Positions 34,383-46,900 of a DNA stretch of 64,000 nucleotides are shown here, one piece after another (position 1 is the stretch's first letter; every line of letters begins with the position of its first letter). Source of the DNA: Balaenoptera acutorostrata (Eukaryota; Chordata; Mammalia; Artiodactyla; Balaenopteridae). Both the position numbers and the translations under genes were made by a program. The stretch is from positions 1 to 64,000 of the forward strand of contig NW_026646032.1 of assembly GCF_949987535.1 (NCBI RefSeq), read 5' to 3'. The notes below the pieces were generated by a model. That model saw nothing but the letters and a program-made list of their open reading frames with translations. It was not told the origin of the DNA and did no database searches.

Positions 34383-35622
34383 AGTGTCTAAACTCTTCTC
34401 CATGGCTGGACCCCCAAATAATATTCCTTTACGTGCTAAGGGGTATCTAGAGAGTGGGATAGGTTTAATAACTACCCTAACCCTAACGCGTACCCTAACC
34501 CTAACCCCTACCCTAACCCTAACGCGTACCCTAATCCTAACCCGTACCCTAAACCGAGCCCTAACCCTAACACTAACCCTAACCCTAACCCTAGCCCATA
34601 CCCTACGCCGTACCCGAACCCCTCCCCGAACCCGTACCCTAAGCCGTACCCTAACCCTAACCCTAACCCTAAGCTACCCTTGACTGCTTCTGCCTCCAAA
34701 AATTTCCTAAGCACTAGTGTTTTAAGGAACAGGTTAAAAAGAGAATCCTAATGTGATTTCTTGAGAATGGGTGTGTTCCTTATCTTATCCTAGTGTCTAA
34801 ACTCTTCTCCATGGCTGGACCCCCAAATAATATTCCTTTACGTGCTAAGGGGTATCTAGAGAGTGGGATAGGTTTAATAAGTACCCTAACCCTAACGCGT
34901 ACCCTAACCCTAACCCCTACCCTAGCCCTAACGCGTACCCTAATCCTAACCCGTACCCTAAACCGAGCCCTAACCCTAACACTAACCCTAACCCTAACCC
35001 TAGCCCATGCCCTACGCCGTACCCGAACCCCTCCCCGAACCCGTACCCTAGGCCGTACCCTAACCCTAACCCTAACCCTAACACTAACCCTAAGCTACCC
35101 TTGACTGCTTCTGCCTCCAATAGATTTCCTAAGCACTAATGTTTTAAGGAACAGGTTAAAAAGAGAATCCTAATGTGATTTCTTGAGAATGGGTGTGTTC
35201 CTTATCTTATCCTAGTGTCTAAACTCTTCTCCATGGCTGGACCCCCAAATAATATTCCTTTACGTGCTAAGGGGTATCTAGAGAGTGGGATAGGTTTAAT
35301 AACTACCCTAACCCTAACGCGTACCCTAACCCTAACCCCTACCCTAACCCTAACGCGTACCCTAATCCTAACCCGTACCCTAAACCGAGCCCTAACCCTA
35401 ACACTAACCCTAACCCTAACCCTAGCCCATACCCTACGCCGTACCCGAACCCCTCCCCGAACCCGTACCCTAAGCCGTACCCTAACCCTAACCCTAACCC
35501 TAAGCTACCCTTGACTGCTTCTGCCTCCAAAAATTTCCTAAGCACTAGTGTTTTAAGGAACAGGTTAAAAAGAGAATCCTAATGTGATTTCTTGAGAATG
35601 GGTGTGTTCCTTATCTTATCCT
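33961..35622 (+). repeat. Tandem duplication of an 831-base dimer
   Basis: 33961-34791 and 34792-35622 each contain a 422 unit (CCCTAGCCC, CCCATGCCC, TAGGCCG, a CACTAA in the terminal run, CACTAATG tail) and a 409 unit (CCAAAAATTT in the tail). I see one difference: CTCTTATCC in the first copy, CTCTTCTCC in the second. The shared one-base loss in the 409 units shows they are copies and not independent events. Confidence 0.87.
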
Positions 35623-36448
35623 AGTGTCTAAACTCTTCTCCATGGCTGGACCCCCAAATAATATTCCTTTACGTGCTAAGGGGTATCTAGAGAGTGGGAT
35701 AGGTTTAATAACTACCCTAACCCTAACGCGTACCCTAACCCTAACCCCTACCCTAACCCTAACGCGTACCCTAATCCTAACCCGTACCCTAAACCTAGCC
35801 CTAACCCTAACACTAACCCTAACCCTAGCCCATACCCTACGCCGTACCCGAACCCCTCCCCGAACCCGTACCCTAAGCCGTACCCTAACCCTAACCCTAA
35901 CCCTAAGCTACCCTTGACTGCTTCTGCCTCCAATAGATTTCCTAAGCACTAATGTTTTAAGGAACAGGTTAAAAAGAGAATCCTAATGTGATTTCTTGAG
36001 AATGGGTGTGTTCCTTATCTTATCCTAGTGTCTAAACTCTTCTCCATGGCTGGACCCCCAAATAATATTCCTTTACGTGCTAAGGGGTATCTAGAGAGTG
36101 GGATAGGTTTAATAACTACCCTAACCCTAACGCGTACCCTAACCCTAACCACTACCCTAACCCTAACGCGTACCCTAATCCTAACCCGTACCCTAAACCG
36201 AGCCCTAACCCTAACACTAACCCTAACCCTAACCCTAGCCCATACCCTACGCCGTACCCGAACCCCTCCCCGAACCCCTCCCCGAACCCGTACCCTAAGC
36301 TGTACCCTAACCCTAACCCTAACCCTAAGCTACCCTTGACTGCTTCTGCCTCCAATAGATTTCCTAAGCACTAATGTTTTAAGGAACAGGTTAAAAAGAG
36401 AATCCTAATGTGATTTCTTGAGAATGGGTGTGTTCCTTATCTTATCCT
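35623..36448 (+). repeat. Units 86-87
   Basis: The unit at 35623 (404, 32 hexamers) is D-like with ACCTAG but only four terminal CCCTAA. The unit at 36027 (422) has the B markers (doubled CCCCTC-CCCGAA, GCTGTA) plus AACCACTACC and a CACTAATG tail. It is the last B-like unit in the window. Confidence 0.83.
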
Positions 36449-36978
36449 AGTGTCTAAACTCTTCTCCATGGCTGGACCCCCAAATAATATTCCTTTACGT
36501 GCTAAGGGGTATCTAGAGAGTGGGATAGGTTTAATAACTACCCTAACCCTAACGCGTACCCTAACCCTAACCCCTACCCTAACCCTAACGCGTACCCTAA
36601 TCCTAACCCGTACCCTAAACCTAGCCCTAACCCTAACACTAACCCTAACCCTTACCCTAGCCCATACCCTACGCCGTACCCGAACCCCTCCCCGAACCCA
36701 TACCCTAAGCCGTACCCTAACCCTAACCCTAACCCTAACCCTAACCCTAACCCTAACCCTAACCCTAGCCCATGCCCTACGACGTACCCGAACCCCTCCC
36801 CGAACCCGTACCCTAGGCCGTACCCTAACCCTGACCCTAACCCTAACACTAACCCTAAGCTACCCTTGACTGCTTCTGCCTCCAATAGATTTCCTAAGCA
36901 CCAGTCTTTTAAGGAACAGGTTAAAAAGAGAATCCTAATGTGATTTCTTGAGAATGGGTGTGTTCCTTATCTTATCCT
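36449..36978 (+). repeat. Giant fused unit (530)
   Basis: The head and tail are single and normal in length, but the tract is 318 bases (36541-36858), 53 hexamers against the usual 33-36. It holds two successive right halves. The first has CCCATA, GCCGTA and CCCATACCC like the unit at 32719. After a run of CCCTAA comes a second with CCCATGCCC, ACGACGTACC, TAGGCCG and CACTAA, like the units at 33961 and 34792. The gain of 108 bases is exactly 18 hexamers. The tail carries CACCAGTC, the earliest instance of a tail frequent further right. Confidence 0.87.
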
Positions 36979-39045
36979 AGTGTCTAAACTCTTCTCCATG
37001 GCTGGACCCCCAAATAATATTCCTTTACGTGCTAAGGGGTATCTAGAGAGTGGGATAGGTTTAATAACTACCCTAAACCTAACGCGTACCCTAACCCTAA
37101 CCCCTACCCTAACCCTAATGCGTACCCTAATCCTAACCCGTACCCTAAACCGAGCCCTAACCCTAACACTAACCCTAACCCTAACCCTAGCCCATACCCT
37201 ACGCCGTACCCGAACCCCTCCCCGAACCCGTACCCTAAGCCGTACCCTAACCCTAACCCTAACCCTAAGCTACCCTTGACTGCTTCTGCCTCCAAAAATT
37301 TCCTAAGCACTAGTGTTTTAAGGAACAGGTTAAAAAGAGAATCCTAATGTGATTTCTTGAGAATGGGTGTGTTCCTTATCTTATCCTAGTGTCTAAACTC
37401 TTCTCCATGGCTGGACCCCCAAATAATATTCCTTTACGTGCTAAGGGGTATCTAGAGAGTGGGATAGGTTTAATGACTACCCTAACCCTAAGGCGTACCC
37501 TAACCCTAACCCCTACCCTAACCCTAACGCGTACCCTAATCCTAACCCGTACCCTAAACCGAGCCCTAACCCTAACACTAACCCTAACCCTAACCCTAGC
37601 TCATACCCTACGCCGTACCCGAACCCCTCCCCGAACCCGTACCCTAAGCCGTACCCTAACCCTAACCCTAACCCTAAGCTACCCTTGAATGCTTCTGCCT
37701 CCAATAGATTTCCTAAGCACTAGTGTTTTAAGGAACAGGTTAAAAAGAGAATCCTAATGTGATTTCTTCAGAATGGGTGTGTTCCTTATCTTATCCTAGT
37801 GTCTAAACTCTTCTCCATGGCTGGACCCCCAAATAATATTCCTTTACGCGCTAAGGGGTATCTAGAGAGTGGGATAGGTTTAATAACTACCCTAACCCTA
37901 ACGCGTACCCTAACCCTAACCCCTACCCTAACCCTAACGGGTACCCTAATCCTAACCCGTACCCTAAACCGAGCCCTAACCCTAACACTAACCCTAACCC
38001 TAACCCTAGCCCATACCCTACGCCGTACCCGAACCCCTCCCCGAACCCATACCCTAAGCCGTACCCTAACCCTAACCCTAACCCTAAGCTACCCTTGACT
38101 GCTTCTGCCTCCAATAGGTTTCCTAAGCACTAGTGTTTTAAGGAACAGGTTAAAAAGAGAATCCTAATGTGATTTCTTGAGAATGGGTGTGTTCCTTATC
38201 TTATCCTAGTGTCTAAACTCTTCTCCATGGCTGGACCCACAAATAATATTCCTTTACGTGCTAAGGGGTATCTAGAGAGTGGGATAGGTTTAATAACTAC
38301 CCTAACCCTAACGCGTACCCTAACCCTAACCCCTACCCTAACCCTAACGCATACCCTAATCCTAACCCGTACCCTAAACAGAGCCCTAACCCTAACACTA
38401 ACCCTAACCCTAACCCTAGCCCATACCCTATGCCGTACCCGAACCCCTCCCCGAACCCGTACCCTAAGCCGTACCCTAACCCTAACCCTAACCCTAACCC
38501 TAAGCTACCCTTGACTGCTTCTGCCTCCAATAGATTTCCTAAGCACTAGTGTTTTAAGGAACAGTTTAAAAAGAGAATCCTAATGTGATTTCTTGAGAAT
38601 GGGTGTGTTCCTTATCTTATCCTAGTGTCTAAACTCTTCTCCATGGCTGGACCCCCAAATAATATTCCTTTACGTGCTAAGGGGTATCTAGAGAGTGGGA
38701 TAGGTTTAATAACTACCCAAACCCTAACGCGTACCCTAACCCTAACCCCTACCCTAACCCTAACGCGTACCCTAATCCTAACCCGTACCCTAAACCGAGC
38801 CCTAACCCTAACACTAACCCTAACCCTAACCCTAGCCCATACCCTACGCCGTACCCGAACCCCTCCCCGAACCCGTACCCTAAGCCGTACCCTAACCCTA
38901 ACCCTAAACCTAACCCTAACCCTGAGCTACCCTTGACTGCTTCTGCCTCCAATAGATTTCCTAAGCACTAGTGTTTTAAGGAACAGGTTCAAAAGAGAAT
39001 CCTAATGTGATTTCTTGAGAATGGGTGTGTTCTTTATCTTATCCT
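36979..39045 (+). repeat. Units 89-93, diverse zone begins
   Basis: Units start at 36979 (409), 37388, 37798, 38208 (416) and 38624 (422). Private changes per unit are clearly more frequent than in the first 32 kb: AATGCGTACC and TAAACCTAACG in the first, TAATGACTACC, AAGGCGTACC and CTTGAATGC in the second, ACGGGTACC and TTACGCGC in the third, GACCCACAAAT and AAACAGAGCC in the fourth, CTACCCAAACC and CCCTGAGCT in the fifth. The first two resemble the pair at 42374-43192. Confidence 0.83.
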
Positions 39046-41119
39046 AGTGTCTAAACTCTTCTCCATGGCTGGACCCCCAAATAATATTCCTTTACGTGCT
39101 AAGGGGTATCTAGAGAGTGGGATAGATTTAATAACTACCCTAACCCTAACACGTACCCTAACCCTAACCCCTACCCTAACCCTAACGCGAACCCTAATCC
39201 TAACCCGTACCCTAAACGGAGCCCTAACCCTAACACTAACCCTAACCCTAACCCTAGCCCATACCCTACGCCGTACCCGAACCCCTCCCCGAACCCGTAC
39301 CCTAAGCCGTACCCTAACCCTAACCCTAAGCTACCCTTGACTGCTTCTGCCTCCAATAGATTTCCTAAGCACTACGGTTTTAAGGAACAGGTTAAAAAGA
39401 GAATCCTAATGTGATTTCTTGAGAATGGGTGTGTTCCTTATCTTATCCTAGTGTCTAAACTCTTCTCCATGGCTGGACCCCCAAATAATATTGCTTTACG
39501 TGCTAAGGGGTATCTAGAGAGTGGGATAGGTTTAATAAATACCCTAACCCTAACGCGTACCCTAACCCTAACCCCTACCCTAGCCCTAACGCGTACCCTA
39601 ATCCTAACCCGTACCCTAAACCGAGCCCTAACCCTAACACTAACCCTAACCCTAACCCTAGCCCATGCCCTACGCCGTACCCGAACCCCTCCCCGAACCC
39701 GTACCCTAAGCCGTACCCTAACCCTAACCCTAACCCTAACCCTAACCCTAAGCTACCCTTGACTGCTTCTGCCTCCAATAGATTTCCTAAGCACTAATGT
39801 TTTAAGGAACAGGTTAAAAAGAGAATCCTAATGTGATTTCTTGAGAATGGGTGTGTTCCTTATCTTATGCTAGTGTCTAAACTCTTCTCCATGGCTGGAC
39901 CCCCAAATAATATTCCTTTACGTGCTAAGGGGTATCTAGAGAGTGGGATAGGTTTAATAACTACCCTAACCCTAACGCGTACCCTAACCCTAACCCCTAC
40001 CCTAACCTTAGCACGTACCCTAATCCTAACCCGTACCCTAAACCGAGCGCTAACCCTAACACTAACCCTAACCCTAACCCTAGCCCATACCCTACGCCGT
40101 ACCCGAACCCCTCCCCGAACCCGTACCCTAAGCCGTACCCTAACCCTAACCCTAACCCTAACCCTAACCCTAACCCTAAGCGACCCTTGACTGCTTCTGC
40201 CTCCAATAGATTTCCTAAGCACTAGTGTTTTAAGGAACAGGTTAAAAAGAGAATCCTAATGTGATTTCTTGAGAATGGGTGTGTTCCTTATCTTATCCTA
40301 GTGTCTAAACTCTTCTCCATGGCTGGACCCCCAAATAATATTCCTTTACGTGCTAAGGGGTATCTAGAGAGTGGGATAGGTTTAATAACTACCCTAACCC
40401 TAACGCGTACCCTAACCCTAACCCCTACCCTAACCCTAACGCGTACCCTAATCCTAACCCTTACCCTAAACCGAGCCCTAACCCTAACACTAACCCTAAC
40501 CCTAACCCTAGCCCATACACTACGCCGTACCCGAACCCCTCCCCGAACCCGTACCCTAAGCCGTACCCTAACCCTAACCCTAACCCTAAGCTACCCTTGA
40601 CTGCTTCTGCCTCCAATAGATTTCCTAAGCACTAGTGTTTTAAGGAACAGGTTAAAAAGAGAATCCTAATGTGATTTCTTGAGAATGGGTGTGTTCCTTA
40701 TCTTATCCTAGTGTCTAAACTCTTCTCCATGGCTGGACCCCCAAATAATATTCCTTTACGTGGTAAGGGGTATCTAGACAGTGGGATAGGTTTAATAACT
40801 ACCCTAACCCTAAGGCGTACCCTAACCCTAACCCCTACCCTAACCCTAACGCGTACCCTAATCCTAACCCGTACCCTAAACCGAGCCCTAACCCTAACAC
40901 TAACCCTAACCCTAACCCTAGCCCATACCCTACGCCGTACCCGAACCCCTCCCCGAACCCGTACCCTAAGCCGTACCCTAACCCTAACCCTAACCCTAAG
41001 CTAACCTTGACTGCTTCTGCCTCCAATAGATTTCCTAAGCACTAGTGTTTTAAGGAACAGGTTAAAAAGAGAATCCTAATGTGATTTCTTGAGAATGGGG
41101 GTGTTCCTTATCTTATCCT
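39046..41119 (+). repeat. Units 94-98
   Basis: Units start at 39046 (404), 39450 (422), 39872 (428), 40300 (410) and 40710 (410). The first has GATAGATTTAAT in the head, AACACGTACC and AAACGGAGCC, with three terminal CCCTAA. The second is of the CCCTAGCCC / CCCATGCCC kind with ATTGCTTTACG and TAATAAATACC. The third has CTTATGCTAGTG just before it and AACCTTAGCACG in its tract. The fifth has ACGTGGTAAGG, CTAGACAGTGG and a GCTAACC tail. Confidence 0.83.
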
Positions 41120-42373
41120 AGTGTCTAAACTCTTCTCCATGGCTGGACCCCCAAATAATATTCCTTTACGTTCTAAGGGGTATCTAGAGAGTCGGATAGG
41201 TTTAATAACTACCCTAACCCTAACGCGTACCCTAACCCTAACCCCTACCCTAACCCTAACGCGTACCCTAATCCTAACCCGTACCCTAAACCGAGCCCTA
41301 ACCCTAACACTAACCCTAACCCTAACCCTAGCCCATACCCTACGCCGTACCCGAACCCATCCCCGAACCCATAACCTAAGCCGTACCCTAATCCTAACCC
41401 TAAACCTAACCCTAACCCTAAGCTACCCTTGAATGCTTCTGCCTCAAATAGATTTCCTAAGCACCAGTCTTTTAAGGAACAGGTTAAAAAGAGAATCCTA
41501 ATGTGATTTCTTGAGAATGGGTGTGTTCCTTATCTTATCCTAGTGTCTAAACTCTTCTCCATGGCTGGACCCCCAAATAATATTCCTTTACGTGCTAAGG
41601 GGTATCTAGAGAGTGGGATAGGTTTAATAACTACCCTAACCCTAACGCGTACCCTAACCCTAACCCCTACCCTAACACTAACGCGTACCCTAATCCTAAC
41701 CCGTACCCTAAACCGAGCCCTAACCCTAACACTAACCCTAACCCTAACCCTAGCCCATACCCTACGCCGTACCCGAACCCCTCCCCGAACCCGTACCCTA
41801 AGCCGTACCCTAACCCTAACCCTAACCCTAAGCTACCCTTGACTGCTTCTGCCTCCAATAGATTTCCTAAGCACTAGTGTTTTAAGGAACAGGTTAAAAA
41901 GAGAAACCTAATGTGATTTCTTGAGAATGGGTGTGTTCCTTATCTTATCCTAGTGTCTAAACTCTTCTCCATGGCTGGACCCCCAAATAATATTCCTTTA
42001 CGTGCTAAGGGGTATCTAGAGAGTGGGATAGGTTTAATAACTACCCTAACCCTAAGGCGTACCCTAACCCTAACCCCTACCCTAACCCTAACGCGTACCC
42101 TAATCCTAACCTGTACCCTAAACCGAGCCCTAACCCTAACACTAACCCTAACCCTAACCCTAGCCCATACCCTACGCCGTACCCGAACCCATCCCCCAAC
42201 CCGTACCCTAAGCCATACCCTAAACCTAACCCTAACCCTAACCCTAACCCTAAGCTACCCTTGACTGCTTCTGCCTCCAATAGATTTCCTAAGCACTAGT
42301 GTTTTAAGGAACAGGTTAAAAAGAGAATCCGAATGTGATTTCTTGAGAATGGGTGTGTTCCTTATCTTATCCT
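41120..42373 (+). repeat. Units 99-101, first full X-family unit
   Basis: The unit at 41120 (422) is the first full member of the X family: CCCATCCCCG in place of CCCCTCCCCG, CCCATAACC in place of CCCGTACCC, CCTAATCC in the terminal run, CTCAAATAG and CACCAGTCTTTT in the tail. Its head has ACGTTCTAAGG. The unit at 41542 (410) has AACACTAACGCG. The unit at 41952 (422) has AAGGCGTACC, CCTGTACCC, CATCCCCCAACCC and GAATCCGAATG. The pair 41120-41951 is closely matched by 43193-44030. Confidence 0.82.
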
Positions 42374-44030
42374 AGTGTCAAAACTCTTCTCCATGGCTGG
42401 ACCCCCAAATAATATTCCTTTACATGCAAAGGGGTATCTAGACAGTGGGATAGGTTTAATAACTACCCTAACCCTAACGCGTACCCTAACCCTAACCCCT
42501 ACCCTAACCCTAACGCGTACCCTAATCCTAACCCGTACCCTAAACCGAGCCCTAACCCTAACACTAACCCTAACCCTAACCCTAGCCCATACCCTACGCC
42601 GTACCCGAACCCCTCCCCGAACCCGTACCCTAAGCCGTACCCTAACCCTAACCCTAACCCTAAGCTACCCTTGACTGCTTCTGCCTCCAAAAATTTCCTA
42701 AGCACTAGTGTTTTAAGGAACAGGTTAAAAAGAGAATCCTAATGTGATTTCTTGAGAATGGGTGTGTTCCTTATCTTATCCTAGTGTCTAAACTCTTCTC
42801 CATGGCTGGACCCCCAAATAATATTCCTTTACGTGCTAAGGGGTATCTAGAGAGTGGGATAGGTTTAATGACTACCCTAACCCTAAGGCGTACCCTAACC
42901 CTAACCCCTACCCTAACCCTAACGCGTACCCTAATCCTAACCCGTACCCTAAACCGAGCCCTAACCCTAACACTAACCCTAACCCTAACCCTAGCTCATA
43001 ACCTACGCCGTACCCGAACCCCTCCCCGAACCCGTACCCTAAGCCGTACCCTAACCCTAACCCTAACCCTAAGCTACCCTTGACTGCTTCTGCCTCCAAT
43101 AGATTTCCTAAGCACTAGTGTTTTAAGGAACAGGTTAAAAAGAGAATCCTAATGTGATTTCTTGAGAATGGGGGTGTTCCTTATCTTATCCTAGTGTCTA
43201 AACTCTTCTCCATGGCTGGACCCCCAAATAATATTCCTTTACGTTCTAAGGGGTATCTAGAGAGTGGGATAGGTTTAATAACTACCCTAACCCTAACGCG
43301 TACCCTAACCCTAACCCCTACCCTAACCCTAACGCGTACCCTAATCCTAACCCGTACCCTAAACCGAGCCCTAACCCTAACACTAACCCTAACCCTAACC
43401 CTAGCCCATACCCTACGCCGTACCCGAACCCATCCCCGAACCCATAACCTAAGCCGTACCCTAATCCTAACCCTAAACCTACCCCTAACCCTAAGCTACC
43501 CTTGAATGCTTCTGCCTCAAATAGATTTCCTAAGCACCAGTCTTTTAAGGAACAGGTTAAAAAGAGAATCCTAATGTGATTTCTTGAGAATGGGTGTGTT
43601 CCATATCTTATCCTAGTGTCTAAACTCTTCTCCATGGCTGGACCCCCAAATAATATTCCTTTACGTGCTAAGGGGTATCTAGAGAGTGGGATAGGTTTAA
43701 TAACTACCCTAACCCTAACGCGTACCCTAACCCTAACCCCTACCCTAACACTAACGCGTACCCTAATCCTAACCCGTACCCTAAACCGAGCCCTAACCCT
43801 AACACTAACCCTAACCCTAACCCTAGCCCATACCCTACGCCGTACCCGAACCCCTCCCCGAACCCGTACCCTAAGCCGTACCCTAACCCTAACCCTAACC
43901 CTATCCCTAAGCTACCCTTGACTGCTTCTGCCTCCAATAGATTTCCTAAGCACTAGTGTTTTAAGGAACAGGTTAAAAAGAGAATCCTAATGTGATTTCT
44001 TGAGAATGGCTGTGTTCCTTATCTTATCCT
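42374..44030 (+). repeat. Units 102-105, copies of earlier pairs
   Basis: Units start at 42374 (409), 42783 (410), 43193 (422) and 43615 (416). The first two match 36979-37797 (CCAAAAATTT tail, then TAATGACTACC with AAGGCGTACC and GCTCATA). The last two match 41120-41951 (ACGTTCTAAGG head and X-family tract, then AACACTAACGCG), the second having gained a hexamer written CCCTAT-like near 43900. So the order of pairs here is a new combination of blocks found earlier. Confidence 0.8.
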
Positions 44031-46900
44031 AGTGTCTAAACTCTTCTCCATGGCTGGACCCCCAAATAATATTCCTTTACGTGCTAAGGGGTATCTAGAG
44101 AGTGGGATAGGTTTAATAACTACCCTAACCCTAACGCGTACCCTAACCCTAACCCCTACCCTAACCCTAACGCGTATCCTAATCCTAACCCGTACCCTAA
44201 ACCGAGCCCTAAACCTAACACTAACCCTAACCCTAACCCTAGCCCATACCCTACGCCATACCCGAACCCCTCCCCGAACCCGTACCCTAAGCCGTACCCT
44301 AACCCTAACCCTAAACCTAACCCTAACCCTAAGCTACCCTTGACTGCTTCTGCCTCCAATAGATTTCCTAAGCACTAGTGTTTTAAAGAACAGGTTAAAA
44401 AGAGAATCCTAATGTGATTTCTTGAGAATGGGTGTGTTCCTTATTTTCTCCTAGTGTCTAAACTCTTCTCCATGGCTGGACTCCCAAATAATATTCCTTT
44501 ACGTGCTAAGGGGTATCTAGAGAGTGGGATAGGTTTAATAAGTACCCTAACCCTAACGCGTACCCTAACCCTAACCCCTACCCTAGCCCTAACGCGTACC
44601 CTAATCCTAACCTGTACCCTAAACCGAGCCCTAACCCTAACACTAACCCTAACCCTAACCCTAGCCCATGCCCTACGCCGTACCCGAACCCCTCCCCGAA
44701 CCCGTACCCTAAGCCGTACCCTAACCCTAACCCTAACCCTAACCCTAACCCTAAGCTACCCTTGACTGCTTCTGCCTCCAATAGATTTCCTAAGCACTAA
44801 TGTTTTAAGGAACAGGTTAAAAAGAGAATCCTAATGTGATTTCTTGAGAATGGGTGTGTTCCTTATCTTATCCTAGTGTCTAAACTCTTCTCCATGGCTG
44901 GACCCCCAAATAATATTCCTTTACGTGCTAAGGGGTATCTAGAGAGTGGGATAGGTTTAATAACTACCCTAACCCTAACGCGTACCCTAACCCTAACCCC
45001 TACCCTAACCCTAACGCGTACCCTAATCCTAACCCGTACCCTAAACCGAGCCCTAACCCTAACACTAACCCTAACCCTAACCCTAGCCCATACACTACGC
45101 CGTACCCGAACCCCTCCCCGAACCGATACCCTAAGCCGTACCCTAACCCTAACCCTAACCCTAAGCTGCCCTTGACTGCTTCTGCCTCCAATAGATTTCC
45201 TAAATACTAGTGTTTTAAGGAACAGGTTAAAAAGAGAATCCTAATGTGATTTCTTGAGAATGGGTGTGTTCCTTATCTTATCCTAGTGTCTAAACTCTTC
45301 TCCATGGCTGGACCCCCAAATAATATTCCTTTACGTGCTAAGGGGTATCTAGAGAGTGGGATAGATTTAATAAGTACCCTAACCCTAACGCGTACCCTAA
45401 CCCTAACCCCTACCCTAACCCTAACGCGTACCCTAATCCTAACCCGTACCCTAAACGGAGCCCTAACCCTAACACTAACCCTAACCCTAACCCTAGCCCA
45501 TACCCTACGCCGTACCCGAACCCCTCCCCGAACCCGTACCCTAAGCCGTACCCTAACCCTAACCCTAACCCTAACCCTAAGCTACCCTTGACTGCTTCTG
45601 CCTCCAATAGATTTCCTAAGCACTAGTGTTTTAAGGAACAGGTTAAAAAGAGAATCCTAATGTGATTTCTTGAGAATGGCTGTGTTCCTTATCTTATCCT
45701 AGTGTCTAAACTCTTCTCCATGGCTGGACCCCCAAATAATATTCCTTTACGTGCTAAGGGGTATCTAGAGAGTGGGATAGGTTTAATAAGTACCCTAACC
45801 CTAACGCGTACCCTAACCCTAATCCCTACCCTAACCCTAACGCGTATCCTAATCCTAACCCGTACCCTAAACCGAGCCCTAACCCTAACACTAACCCTAA
45901 CCCTAACCCTAGCCCATACCCTACGCCGTACCCGAACCCCTCCCCGAACCCGTACCCTAAGCCGTACCCTAACCCTAACCCTAAACCTCACCCTAACCCT
46001 AAGCTACCCTTGACTGCTTCTGCCTCCAATAGATTTCCTAAGCACTAATGTTTTAAGGAACAGGTTAAAAAGAGAATCCTAATGTGATTTCTTGAGAATG
46101 GGTGTGTTCCTTATCTTATCCTAGTGTCTAAACTCTTCTCCATGGCTGGACCACCAAATAATATTCCTTTACGTGCTAAGGGGTATCTAGAGAGTGGGAT
46201 AGGTTTAATAACTACCCTAACCCTAACGCGTACCCTAACCCTAACCCCTACCCTAACCCTAACGCGTACCCTAATCCTAACCCGTACCCTAAACCGAGCC
46301 CTAACCCTAACACTAACCCTAACCCTAACCCTAGCCCATACCCTACGCCGTAACCGAACCCCTCCCCGAACCCATACCCTAAGCCGTACCCTAACCCTAA
46401 CCCTAACCCTAACCCTAACACTAAGCTACCCTTGACTGCTTCTGCCTCCAATAGATTTCCTAAGTACTAGTGTTTTAAGGAACAGGTTAAAAAGAGAATC
46501 CTAATGTGATTTCTTGAGAATGGGTGTGTTCCTTATCTTATCCTAGTGTCTAAACTCTTCTCCATGGCTGGACCCCCAAATAATATTCCTTTACGTGCTA
46601 AGGGGTATCTAGAGAGTGGGATAGGTTTAATAACTACCCTAATCCTAACCCGTACCCTAAACCGAGCCCTAACCCTAACACTAACCCTAACCCTAACCCT
46701 AGCCCATACCCTACACAGTACCCGAACCCCTCCCCGAACCCGTACCCTAAGCCGTACCCTAACCCTAACCCTAACCCTAAGCTAACCTTGACTGCTTCTG
46801 CCTCCAATAGATTTCCTAAGCACCAGTGTTTTAAGGAACAGGTTAAAAAGAGAATCCTAATGTGATTTCTTGAGAATGGGTGTGTTCTTTATCTTATCCT
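44031..46900 (+). repeat. Units 106-112
   Basis: Units start at 44031, 44453, 44875 (410), 45285 (416), 45701, 46123 and 46545 (356). The first and the fifth have GCGTATCC and ACCTAA or ACCTCA in the terminal run, like 15483 and 33539. The second is of the CCCTAGCCC / CCCATGCCC kind. The fourth has GATAGATTT and AAACGGAGCC, a V-type unit that recurs at 46901 and 53985. The sixth has GGACCACCAAAT and TAACCGAACC. Confidence 0.82.
46545..46900 (+). repeat. Shortest unit (356), nine hexamers lost
   Basis: The tract is 24 hexamers (46637-46780). After the first CCCTAA it goes straight to TCCTAA, so both CGCGTA hexamers and the CCCCTA are missing, and no ACGCGT site remains. The loss is 54 bases in register. 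CTACACAGTACC is a further private change. Head and tail are full length. Confidence 0.88.

Noticed and set aside
39531..39545. AATAAA polyadenylation signal created in the head of one unit
   Set aside because: It arises from a single substitution (AACTA to AAATA) in one of 153 units and has no gene beside it.
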